The notes under the pieces: model-generated
Database searches by the model: none
Seen by the model: only the letters and a program-made list of their open reading frames with translations
Told to the model about the DNA's origin: nothing
From: Hyphomicrobiales bacterium
GTDB lineage: Bacteria > Pseudomonadota > Alphaproteobacteria > Rhodospirillales > JACKKN01
Length of the DNA: 64,000 nucleotides
Reading direction: 5' to 3'
NCBI GenBank assembly: GCA_024236415.1
Contig: JACKKN010000008.1
Span: 62,001 to 126,000 of the forward strand
Program-made: the position numbers and the translations under genes
In this document: in pieces, positions 17,257 through 26,031 of the stretch
Position numbering within the stretch: the stretch's first letter is position 1
Layout: each line of letters begins with the position of its first letter

Positions 17257-19376
17257 CAGATCTGCCCCACCGTCTTGATCCGCGCCTTGGGGTGGATCTC
17301 GTTCTGGGACAGCACCGCGGTCATGGGCCGGAACCGCTCGACGATCGAGCGCACGAAGGGCCGGATCGGCGGGCTGGTCAGCAGCACCGGCGTCTCGCCC
17401 ATCAGGGCCTGGCGCTCGAACACGTTGCGCATCTGGCCGATGAACTCCTGCAGGCGCGACGGCGCCATGGCCAGCTGCCGCTCCTCGCCCTGGCCGATGA
17501 TGGATTCGGCGAACGCCTGCTCCCAGTCGGGGGTCAAGGTGACCAGCGGGATGAAGCCCGATTCCGAGGTGTTCATGTCGCTGATCTGGCGCGCCAGGCG
17601 GGCGCGCACGTGCTCGGTGATCAGCATCACGTTGCGGGTCAGGCCGCAGGCCTCGGACACGCCCTCCAGGATCGTCGGCAGGTCGCGGATCGACACCCGC
17701 TCGGCCAGCAGGTTCTGCAGCACCCGCTGCACCCCGCCCAGGGAGATCTGCGACGGGATCAGGTCGGCCACCAGCTTCTGCTGCTCCTTGTCCAGCTCGT
17801 CCATCAGCTTCTGGGTCTCGGCGTAGGACAGCAGCTCGGACATGTTGTCCTTCACCACCTCGGTCAGGTGGGTGGTGATCACGGTCGCCGGGTCGACCAC
17901 CGTGTAGCCGCGGAACATGGCCTCCTCGCGGTGGGATTCGTCGATCCACATGGCCGGCAGGCCGAAGGTGGGCTCGGTGGTCTTCTCGCCGGGCAGGGTG
18001 ATCTCCTCGCCGCGCGGGTCCATGACCAGCAGCATGTTGGGGCGCAGGTCGCCGCGCCCGGCCTCGATCTCCTTGACCCGCATGACATAGCTGTTGGCGG
18101 CCAGCTGCATGTTGTCCTGGATGCGCACGCTGGGCATGACGAAGCCGATGTCGGCGGCCATCTGCCGGCGCAGGGCCTTGATCTGGTCGGTCAGGCGCTG
18201 CCCCTCGCGCGGGTTGTTGATCAGCGACAGCAGGCCATAGCCCAGTTCGAGCCGCACGTAGTCGATCTTCAGCGCCGAGGCGATGGGCTCCTCGGCCGCC
18301 GGCGGCGGCAGGGCGGCGGCGGCCTCGGCGGCCTCCTGCTCGGCCCGGCGCACGGACTGGGCCCGGTTCTGGAAGAAGGCCACGGCGCCGGTCATGCCGG
18401 CCAGGGCCAGGAACGGCACCGCCGGCGTGCCCGGCACCACCGCCAGGGTCAGCAGCAGCAGGGAACTGAGGGCCAGGGCCCGGGGCTGGCCGCCGAGCTG
18501 CTTGAACAGCGCCTTGTCGGTGGCGCCGGTGATGCCGGCCTTGGTCACCACCATGCCGGCCGAGGTCGACACCACCAGGGCCGGGATCTGGGTCACCAGG
18601 CCGTCGCCCACGGTCAGGCGGGTGTAGGTGTCGGCGGCGTCGGCGAAGGTCATGCCCTGTTGCGCCACGCCGATGATCATGCCGCCGATGATGTTGATGA
18701 AGGTGATCAGCAGGCCGGCGATGGCGTCGCCGCGCACGAACTTGGCGGCGCCGTCCATGGCGCCGAAGAAGGTGCTCTCGTCCTCCAGCTCGCGGCGCCG
18801 GGCGCGGGCCTGGTCCTCGTCGATCAGGCCCGCCGACAGGTCAGCGTCGATGGCCATCTGCTTGCCCGGCATGGCGTCCAGGGTGAACCGGGCCGAGACC
18901 TCGGCGATGCGGCCCGACCCCTTGGTGATGACCACGAAGTTGACGATCACCAGGATGGCGAAGACGATGATGCCGATGACGAAGTTGCCGCTCATGACGA
19001 AGCCGCCGAAGGCCTCGATGACGCGGCCGGCGGCCGCCGTGCCGGTGTGGCCCTCGGCCAGGATCAGGCGGGTCGAGGCCAGGTTCAGCGACAGCCGGAC
19101 CATGGTCGCCAGCAGCAGCACCGTGGGGAAGGCGTTGAAGTCCAGCGGCTTCTCGATAAAGAGGGCGGTCATCAGCACCAGCACCGAGAAGGTGATCGAG
19201 AAGGCCAGGCTCAGGTCCAGCAGCCAGGCCGGCATGGGCAGGATAAGGACCGCCAGGATCGTCACCACGCCCAGGGCCAGGGCGATGTCGCCGCGGTAGA
19301 CGGCGGAGATCACCCGGTCCCTGACGTCGGCCAGGGCGACCGCCTGTGTTCCGTTCTGGGGCGTGGTGTCGGCCAT
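17256..19376 (-). CDS. flhA: Flagellar export gate protein FlhA
   Basis: A 706-residue inner-membrane core component of the flagellar export gate. The N-terminal ~330 residues contain about eight membrane helices and the strongly conserved cytoplasmic loop with DAMPGKQMAIDADLSAGLID. The C-terminal ~350 residues are the cytoplasmic ring domain that docks chaperone-substrate complexes. Length and both landmark regions match the family. It lies 35 bases after flbD and is followed by flhF with a one-base overlap, the usual flhA-flhF-flhG order. Confidence 0.97.
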   Translation of the reverse strand: MADTTPQNGTQAVALADVRDRVISAVYRGDIALALGVVTILAVLILPMPAWLLDLSLAFSITFSVLVLMTALFIEKPLDFNAFPTVLLLATMVRLSLNLASTRLILAEGHTGTAAAGRVIEAFGGFVMSGNFVIGIIVFAILVIVNFVVITKGSGRIAEVSARFTLDAMPGKQMAIDADLSAGLIDEDQARARRRELEDESTFFGAMDGAAKFVRGDAIAGLLITFINIIGGMIIGVAQQGMTFADAADTYTRLTVGDGLVTQIPALVVSTSAGMVVTKAGITGATDKALFKQLGGQPRALALSSLLLLTLAVVPGTPAVPFLALAGMTGAVAFFQNRAQSVRRAEQEAAEAAAALPPPAAEEPIASALKIDYVRLELGYGLLSLINNPREGQRLTDQIKALRRQMAADIGFVMPSVRIQDNMQLAANSYVMRVKEIEAGRGDLRPNMLLVMDPRGEEITLPGEKTTEPTFGLPAMWIDESHREEAMFRGYTVVDPATVITTHLTEVVKDNMSELLSYAETQKLMDELDKEQQKLVADLIPSQISLGGVQRVLQNLLAERVSIRDLPTILEGVSEACGLTRNVMLITEHVRARLARQISDMNTSESGFIPLVTLTPDWEQAFAESIIGQGEERQLAMAPSRLQEFIGQMRNVFERQALMGETPVLLTSPPIRPFVRSIVERFRPMTAVLSQNEIHPKARIKTVGQI

Positions 19377-19411
19377 GTCCTACCGGTTGTCGTGCAGGGG
19401 GGGAGCGGCCG

Positions 19412-20752
<1,341 letters not shown>

Positions 20753-20780
20753 GGCTCGTCTCTTCCGTCCGGGTCGTCGT

Positions 20781-21599
20781 TCAATCGAAGTACTGCACGC
20801 GCTTGGCCGGCGGCAGCACGCTGTTCAGCAGCATTTCCAGGCGGCGCGGGTTTTCCTGCCGGCCCACCGAGGCCGCGCCCATGATGTAGATGTTGCTGAC
20901 CAGCGCCTCCTCGGCCGAGTTGCGCTCCAGCTTGTTGGCCATGGGCGAGAACACCATGTTGGCCAGCACCGCGCCGTAGAAGGTGGTCAGCAGGGCCACG
21001 GCCATGCTGGGGCCGATGGTCGAGGGGTCGTCCAGGTTGCCCAGCATCTGCACCAGGCCGATCAGGGTGCCGATCAGGCCCATGGCGGGGGCGAACTCGG
21101 CCGCCTTGCGCAGCACGTTGCCGCTTTTCTGGTGGCGCTGCACGGTGGCCATCAGGTCGCGGCGCAGGATCTTCTCCACCTCCTCGCCGGGGGTGCCGTC
21201 CACCACCATGGACATGCCCTTGAACAGGAACGGCTCGCCCTCCATGCGGGTCAGCTCGCCCTGCAGCGACAGCACCCCCTGGCGGCGCGCCATCTCGGCG
21301 ATCTGCAGCACCTGGGTGGCGGCGGTCGAGGGGTCCTGGGCGGTGTGCGAGATGGTCTTGGCGATGACCCCGATGCTCTGCAGCATCTCGCGCAGGGAGA
21401 AGCACATGGTGACCACGGCGAAGGTGCCGCCGAGGACGATCAGGATGCTGGGCAGGTTGATGAACGAGCCCGGCGAGCCGCCGACGATGATGGCCGCGGC
21501 CACCAGGCCGAAGCCGCAGACCAGGCCGACGATGGTGGCCAGGTCGAGCTGCGACCGGGCCGGCTTGACTTCGATGGTGGTGGTGCCGGTTTCCGCCAT
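20781..21599 (-). CDS. motA: Flagellar motor stator subunit MotA/PomA type
   Basis: A 272-residue stator protein with four membrane helices: a pair near residues 20-60 and a pair near 160-215 around AEFAPAMGLIGTLIGLVQML. The cytoplasmic loop between them carries charged residues for contact with FliG. The proline-containing TM3 region and the short cytoplasmic loop are nearer to PomA-type than to the longer E. coli MotA, so the coupling ion could be sodium; this is inference. No motB/pomB follows, which is unusual because the pair is normally adjacent. Confidence 0.9.
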   Translation of the reverse strand: MAETGTTTIEVKPARSQLDLATIVGLVCGFGLVAAAIIVGGSPGSFINLPSILIVLGGTFAVVTMCFSLREMLQSIGVIAKTISHTAQDPSTAATQVLQIAEMARRQGVLSLQGELTRMEGEPFLFKGMSMVVDGTPGEEVEKILRRDLMATVQRHQKSGNVLRKAAEFAPAMGLIGTLIGLVQMLGNLDDPSTIGPSMAVALLTTFYGAVLANMVFSPMANKLERNSAEEALVSNIYIMGAASVGRQENPRRLEMLLNSVLPPAKRVQYFD

Positions 21600-21636
21600 G
21601 GTCGGGTTCCAGGTTCTGCCTCGGGGCCGCGGGCGG

Positions 21637-22023
21637 TCAGCCGCGGTCGGTCTTGATGATCTCGGTCATGGTCACGCCCAGCCGGTCCTCGACCACGACC
21701 ACCTCGCCGCGGGCCACCAGCCGGTTGTTGACGTAGATGTCGATGGCCTCGCCGACCTTGCGGTCCAGCTCGACCACGGCGCCGCGGCCCAGCTTCAACA
21801 ACTGGCTGACCTGCATGGTCGTCTTGCCCAGCACCGCCGAGACCTGGACCGGGATGTCGTACACCGCTTCCAGGTCCTGGGCGCTGCCCGGCAGGTCGGG
21901 GATGTCGGGGCCGCCACTGTCCTCGGCGGCGCCGTCGGTTTCCGCTTCCTCCGCCGCGTTGGCGTCGGCCGTTTTCGCCTCATCCAGCTCGGAGAGTTCG
22001 AGATCGGTTTCGTCAGCCATCAT
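21637..22023 (-). CDS. fliN: Flagellar switch protein FliN
   Basis: A 128-residue C-ring protein. The first ~45 residues are acidic and variable; residues 50-125 are the SpoA/FliN domain (DIPVQVSAVLGKTTMQVSQL, then GEAIDIYVNNRLVARGEVVV and the LGVTMTEII end). It forms the base of the rotor switch and binds FliH. The start codon overlaps the fliH stop; two tandem ATG codons (22023 and 22020) are possible. Confidence 0.95.
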   Translation of the reverse strand: MMADETDLELSELDEAKTADANAAEEAETDGAAEDSGGPDIPDLPGSAQDLEAVYDIPVQVSAVLGKTTMQVSQLLKLGRGAVVELDRKVGEAIDIYVNNRLVARGEVVVVEDRLGVTMTEIIKTDRG

Positions 22024-22778
22024 TCGGTCCTCGGTTCGGGTTCGGAACTAGGGGGGCCGTCGCCCCCCGGCGTGTCGTCGCTGTCGTCGGTGTCTGGGGC
22101 GGCCTCGGCCGCCGGCTCGGTGTCGGGGGGCGTCAGGCCCAGGTTGCGTTCCAGGATCTCGTCGATGCGCCGCCACAGGGCGGCCACGTCGCGCTCGGCG
22201 CCGCCGTCGCCCCAGTCGATGCGGCAGTCGCCCGGCGCCAGGTCCGGGGTGCCGATCATGGTGACCCGGCCCATGTGGCCGCGCGCCGCGGCCAGGGCGT
22301 CGATGCGGCGCCCGACCTCGTCGGCCAGGTCGGCGTGGACCTCGACCCGCACGGTCTCGGCCTCGGCGATGTGGTCCAGCACCGAGCGCGCCAGCCGCTC
22401 CACCTCGTCCAGGGCGTTGCGCGCGTTCATGGCCGGCAGGACCTTGCGGGCGATGCCCACGGCCACGGCCACGGCCTGCTCCTCTGCGCGGCGGTCGGCC
22501 GCGTCGCGGGCGGCGAACAGGGCGTCCAGGCGCTCGCCCAGGGCGGCCAGGGTCTGGTCGATGCGCTGGGCCACGGCCTGGGCCGACTCGCGCAGGGCCT
22601 CCTCGCGCCCGTCGGCCATGCCCTGGGTCCGGGCGGCGTCCAGGTCGGCCTGGGAGAAGGTGGGCTCGGGCGGCGGCGGCGGCTCCTCGGCCACCGGCGG
22701 CGGCGCCGCGGCGGCGGCCTTCTTCTTCGGCTTGTCGTCGAAGGAGCGGTCGAACATGTACTTGGTGACGGAGGCCAT
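22020..22778 (-). CDS. fliH: Flagellar export regulator FliH
   Basis: A 252-residue cytoplasmic protein that links FliI to the C-ring and regulates its ATPase. It has a basic/proline-rich N-terminus (the KPKKKAAAAAPPPV stretch), a central helical region rich in Ala/Glu/Arg (about 45-120) and a FliH/YscL-like C-terminal domain (about 120-215). The last 30 residues are acidic and disordered. Identity within the family is low; the position between fliG and fliN supports the call. Confidence 0.9.
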   Translation of the reverse strand: MASVTKYMFDRSFDDKPKKKAAAAAPPPVAEEPPPPPEPTFSQADLDAARTQGMADGREEALRESAQAVAQRIDQTLAALGERLDALFAARDAADRRAEEQAVAVAVGIARKVLPAMNARNALDEVERLARSVLDHIAEAETVRVEVHADLADEVGRRIDALAAARGHMGRVTMIGTPDLAPGDCRIDWGDGGAERDVAALWRRIDEILERNLGLTPPDTEPAAEAAPDTDDSDDTPGGDGPPSSEPEPRTE

Positions 22779-22781
22779 GGG

Positions 22782-23801
22782 TCAGTACACCAGCTCGTCG
22801 TCCTCACCGCCGCCGGCGATGACGATCTCGCCGGCGTCGGCCAGGGCCTTGGCGGTGCTGACCACGGCGGCCTGGGCCTCGTCCACGTCCTTCAGGCGCA
22901 CCGCGCCCATTGCGTCCATGTCCTCCTTCAGCATCTTGCCGGCGCGCTCGGACATGTTCTCGAAGAACAGCGCCTTGACGTCGTCCGAGGCGCCCTTCAG
23001 GGCCATGGCCAGCTGGTCCTTCTCGACCTGGCGCAGCAGCATCTGGATGCCGCCGCCGTCGACCCGGATCAGGTCGTCGAAGGTGAACATCAGGGCCTTG
23101 ATGCGGTCCGCCGACTCGCGGTTGCGCTCCTCCAGCGCGGTCATGAATCGGTTTTCGGCGTTGCGGTCCAGGTTGTTGAAGATCTCGGCCATGGATTCGT
23201 GGGAATCGCGGCCGGCGGTGCGCGCCAGGTTGGTCATGAACTCGCTGCGCAGGGTCTTCTCGACGTTGTCCAGCACGTCTTTCTGCACCGCCTCCATGCG
23301 CAGCATGCGCATGATCACCTCCATGGCGAAGTTCTCGGGCAGCAGGGCCAGCACCGACGCGGCGTGGGCCGAGCTGACCTTGGACAGGACCACGGCCACG
23401 GTCTGCGGGTATTCGTTCTTCAGGTAGTTGGCCAGCACCGCCTCGTTGACGTTGCCCAGCTTCTCCCACATGGTGCGGCCGGCGGGGCCGCGGATCTCGT
23501 CCATGATCTGCGACACCCGGCCCTCGTCCATGGTGCTGCGCAGCAGGCGTTCGGTGGTGTCGTAGGTGCCGACCAGCGAGCCGCCCATGCTGAGGCTGTC
23601 GGTGAACTCGATGAACAGGCGCTCGACCGTCTCGGCGTCGATGCGGCCCAGGCTGGCCATGGCCTGGGACAGCTCGCGGATCTCCTCGTCGGCCATGCGC
23701 TGGAACATGGCCGCCGTGTGCTCCTCTTCCAGCGCCAGCATGAAGATGGCGGCCTTCTGCAGACCGGTCAGCCGTCGATAGCCTTCGCGGATCTGGGCCA
23801 T
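22782..23801 (-). CDS. fliG: Flagellar motor switch protein FliG
   Basis: A 339-residue rotor protein that joins the MS ring to FliM/FliN and receives torque from the stator. The N-terminal FliF-binding region, the middle domain and the C-terminal torque domain can all be followed, including the EHPQ-like motif in the middle domain (NEYPQTVAVVLSKV) and the charged torque helix (DQLAMALKGASDDVKALFFE). Length is normal. It follows fliF after nine bases and precedes fliH by three. Confidence 0.97.
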   Translation of the reverse strand: MAQIREGYRRLTGLQKAAIFMLALEEEHTAAMFQRMADEEIRELSQAMASLGRIDAETVERLFIEFTDSLSMGGSLVGTYDTTERLLRSTMDEGRVSQIMDEIRGPAGRTMWEKLGNVNEAVLANYLKNEYPQTVAVVLSKVSSAHAASVLALLPENFAMEVIMRMLRMEAVQKDVLDNVEKTLRSEFMTNLARTAGRDSHESMAEIFNNLDRNAENRFMTALEERNRESADRIKALMFTFDDLIRVDGGGIQMLLRQVEKDQLAMALKGASDDVKALFFENMSERAGKMLKEDMDAMGAVRLKDVDEAQAAVVSTAKALADAGEIVIAGGGEDDELVY

Positions 23802-23810
23802 GCCGCCGCC

Positions 23811-25454
23811 CTAGTCCTGGTACAGCCAGGAGCGGATGATGGCCAGGGCCTCCTCGGGGTGCTTCTCGACGATCTCGCCGACCTTCTTCACCGACGACGC
23901 GCGCACCCGGCCCTCGACCCGGTCGATGTCGATCAGCTCGTCCATGTCGCCGTCGCCGCCCAGCTCGCCGGGCGGGCGCGGGCCGGTCAGGGCCGGGGTG
24001 GCGTCGGACTCGTCGGTCAGCAGGGCGCCGTCGGGGCCCACGGCGGCCACCGCCGGGGCGGCCTCGAAGGCGCGCGAGATCAGCGGCCGCACCACCATCA
24101 GCACCACCAGCACCACGACGATGGCCAGCACCAGGATCTCGGCGATGCGCAGCATCTCGTTCTTGCTGAGGCCGAAGAAGAATTCCAGCGGCTCTTCCAT
24201 GCCGGCGTCCAGGTCGGCGAACTGCATGTTGATGACCTCGATGGAATCGCCGCGCTCGGCGTTGAAGCCGATGGCGCCGCGCACCAGGGTCGCCAGCAGC
24301 TCCATCTCCTTGGCGTCGCGCTGCTGGTAGGCGCGCTGCCCCTGTTCGTTGACGTTGTACAGGCCGTCCACCAGCACCGCCACCGACAGGCGCTTGACCA
24401 CGCCGACCTCGCGCACGTGGTTCACCACCTTTTTCGAGTTGGCGAAGTTGGTGGTCTCCTCGGTGCGGGTCTCGGCGTTCTGGCTGTTGGCCTGCTCGCC
24501 GGCGGCGCTGGCACCGTCGGGCAGGTTGGCGGCGACGGTGACCGGCGGGTTGCCCTCGGCCTCGCGCGCGGTCGACGACTGCTCGGTGGACTGGGTCGAG
24601 ACCACCACCTGGCCGTCGGGGTCGTAGACCTCCTCGCTGGTGCTGACCCGGTCGAAGTCCATCTCGGCGTTGACCTGGGCGCGCACCTTGCCGAAGCCGA
24701 CGGTGCGCTCCAGCAGCTCCTCGATGCGCCGCTTGATGCGGAACTCGTAGGCGCGGCGGCGCTCCTCGGCCTTGGCGGCCATGACCCCGGGGTCGTCGCC
24801 GTCCTCGTAGCCGCGCGCCAGCAGGGTGCCCTTGCCGTCGATGATCGACACCCGGTTCGGGGTCAGGCCCGGCACGGAGGTGGCCACCAGGTGCTGGATG
24901 CCGGTCACCTGGGCCTGTTCCAGGCGCTTGGCGCCGTTCATCTTCAGGATCACCGAGGCCGACGGCTCCTGGCGCTCGCGGCTGAACAGCTCGCGCTTGG
25001 GCAGGACCAGGTGGACGCGGGCGGTGCGCACCGATTCCAGCGACCGGATGGTGCGCGCCAGCTCGCCCTCCAGGGCCCGCACCAGGTTCACGTTCTGGAT
25101 GAAGTTGGTGGTGCTCAGCGAGTCGGCCTTGTCGAACAGCTCGTAGCCGATGCTGCCGCCGTTGGGCAGGCCCTGGTCGGCCATGGACATGCGCAGGCGC
25201 AGGACCTGGTCCGCCGGCACGTAGATCTGGGCGCCGTTGCGGCGCACGTCGTAGGGCACGTCCATGCCGTTGAGCTGGCTGACGATGCGCGCCGAGTCGT
25301 CGGCCTCCAGGTCGCTGTACAGCAACGACATCTGCGGCCCGGCGACGCGAGTGATCAGGAAGATGAAGAACACCACCAGGCCCAGCAGGACGCCGCCGAT
25401 CAGCGCCAGGCGGAACGGGCCCAGGTTGCGCAGGGTCTGCAGAATGGCTTCCAA
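23811..25454 (-). CDS. fliF: Flagellar MS-ring protein FliF
   Basis: This forms the inner-membrane MS ring, the first structure of the basal body. Two membrane helices flank a large periplasmic part: one at the N-terminus (FRLALIGGVLLGLVVFFIFL) and one near residue 450 (ILVLAIVVVLVVLMVV). The ring-building motifs lie between them. The C-terminal tail binds FliG. The preferred start is TTG at 25454, ten bases after GGGAGG, giving 547 residues. An ATG at 25520 would add 22 residues but has no ribosome site. Upstream is a TTAACCAC sequence, one base from the CtrA half-site. Confidence 0.93.
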   Translation of the reverse strand: MEAILQTLRNLGPFRLALIGGVLLGLVVFFIFLITRVAGPQMSLLYSDLEADDSARIVSQLNGMDVPYDVRRNGAQIYVPADQVLRLRMSMADQGLPNGGSIGYELFDKADSLSTTNFIQNVNLVRALEGELARTIRSLESVRTARVHLVLPKRELFSRERQEPSASVILKMNGAKRLEQAQVTGIQHLVATSVPGLTPNRVSIIDGKGTLLARGYEDGDDPGVMAAKAEERRRAYEFRIKRRIEELLERTVGFGKVRAQVNAEMDFDRVSTSEEVYDPDGQVVVSTQSTEQSSTAREAEGNPPVTVAANLPDGASAAGEQANSQNAETRTEETTNFANSKKVVNHVREVGVVKRLSVAVLVDGLYNVNEQGQRAYQQRDAKEMELLATLVRGAIGFNAERGDSIEVINMQFADLDAGMEEPLEFFFGLSKNEMLRIAEILVLAIVVVLVVLMVVRPLISRAFEAAPAVAAVGPDGALLTDESDATPALTGPRPPGELGGDGDMDELIDIDRVEGRVRASSVKKVGEIVEKHPEEALAIIRSWLYQD

Positions 25455-25551
25455 GGTGTTCGTCCCTCCCGCGGTTTCCGGCCCGGGCGCGCGGGCATGC
25501 GCCGGCGCGCGCCGGGCCATCCCGCGCAGGCTATCGGGGGAGGGTGAAGAA

Positions 25552-25578
25552 GTGGTTAACGACCCGGCAAAATTTGCC
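25552..25578 (-). promoter_or_regulatory. Candidate CtrA half-site and palindrome upstream of fliF
   Basis: On the minus strand TTAACCAC (25559-25552) matches the CtrA half-site TTAACCAT at seven of eight positions. Immediately upstream is the palindrome GGCAAA-A-TTTGCC (25566-25578). Both lie about 100-125 bases before the preferred fliF start. In Caulobacter the fliF operon is a direct CtrA target. No -24/-12 element with correct spacing was found here. Confidence 0.4.
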
Positions 25579-25641
25579 TAGCCGGCGGCGCCAACGCCGC
25601 GGCCGGCAAGGCCTTTCCGGGTCGGGGCGGCGCGGCGCCGG

Positions 25642-25932
25642 CTAGCGGTACTGCTGCCCGCGGGTGGTCCGCAGGCCGGCCAGCCCATGCTCGTCCAGCA
25701 GCCGTTCCCAGGACAGGAACTCGTCGATGGACAGCTTGTAGCGCCGGCAGGCTTCCTCCAGGGAGATCAGCCCGGTCCGGACCCCGGCGACGACCTCGGC
25801 CTTGCGCCGCACCACCCACCGCTTGGTGTTGGGCGGCGGCAGGCTGTCCCTGGTCAGGGCCGTTCCGGATGGGCTGAATGGGGGGGCTGCGCGATCCTTG
25901 CCAAACTCGATTTCAGCGTTCTGCTCTGACAT
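25642..25932 (-). CDS. sciP: CtrA co-repressor SciP (DUF1153)
   Basis: A 96-residue small DNA-binding protein. The conserved DUF1153 block is complete: SLPPPNTKRWVVRRKAEVVA, then GLISLEEACRRYKLSIDEFLSWE and GLAGLRTTRGQQYR, forming a helix-turn-helix. In Caulobacter SciP binds CtrA on DNA and blocks its activation of early cell-cycle genes. ATG 25932 is preferred over a TTG at 25962. It is oriented toward fliF, so sciP and the fliF operon could be read together, with a weak GC-rich hairpin between them. Confidence 0.93.
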   Translation of the reverse strand: MSEQNAEIEFGKDRAAPPFSPSGTALTRDSLPPPNTKRWVVRRKAEVVAGVRTGLISLEEACRRYKLSIDEFLSWERLLDEHGLAGLRTTRGQQYR

Positions 25933-26000
25933 ATCCACTTCTGGTGACTCGTTGTTTCTCAAGGCACACTGTGATTAGCTCGCAGCCTACCCAGGCCCTG

Positions 26001-26015
26001 TTAAAGAAACCCTAA
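26001..26015. promoter_or_regulatory. CtrA-box-like sequence (TTAA-N7-CTAA)
   Basis: TTAA-AGAAACC-CTAA matches the full CtrA box TTAA-N7-TTAA except for one base. It lies about 70 bases upstream of sciP and 17 bases upstream of the divergent TPR-sulfotransferase start. CtrA control of sciP is known in Caulobacter, so the site is plausible; binding is not shown. Confidence 0.45.
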
Positions 26016-26031
26016 AGAACAAGGTTAATGA

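Noticed and set aside
22275..25547. A long plus-strand open frame opposite fliH, fliG and fliF
   Set aside because: It is antisense to three conserved flagellar genes and shows low-complexity shadow composition.
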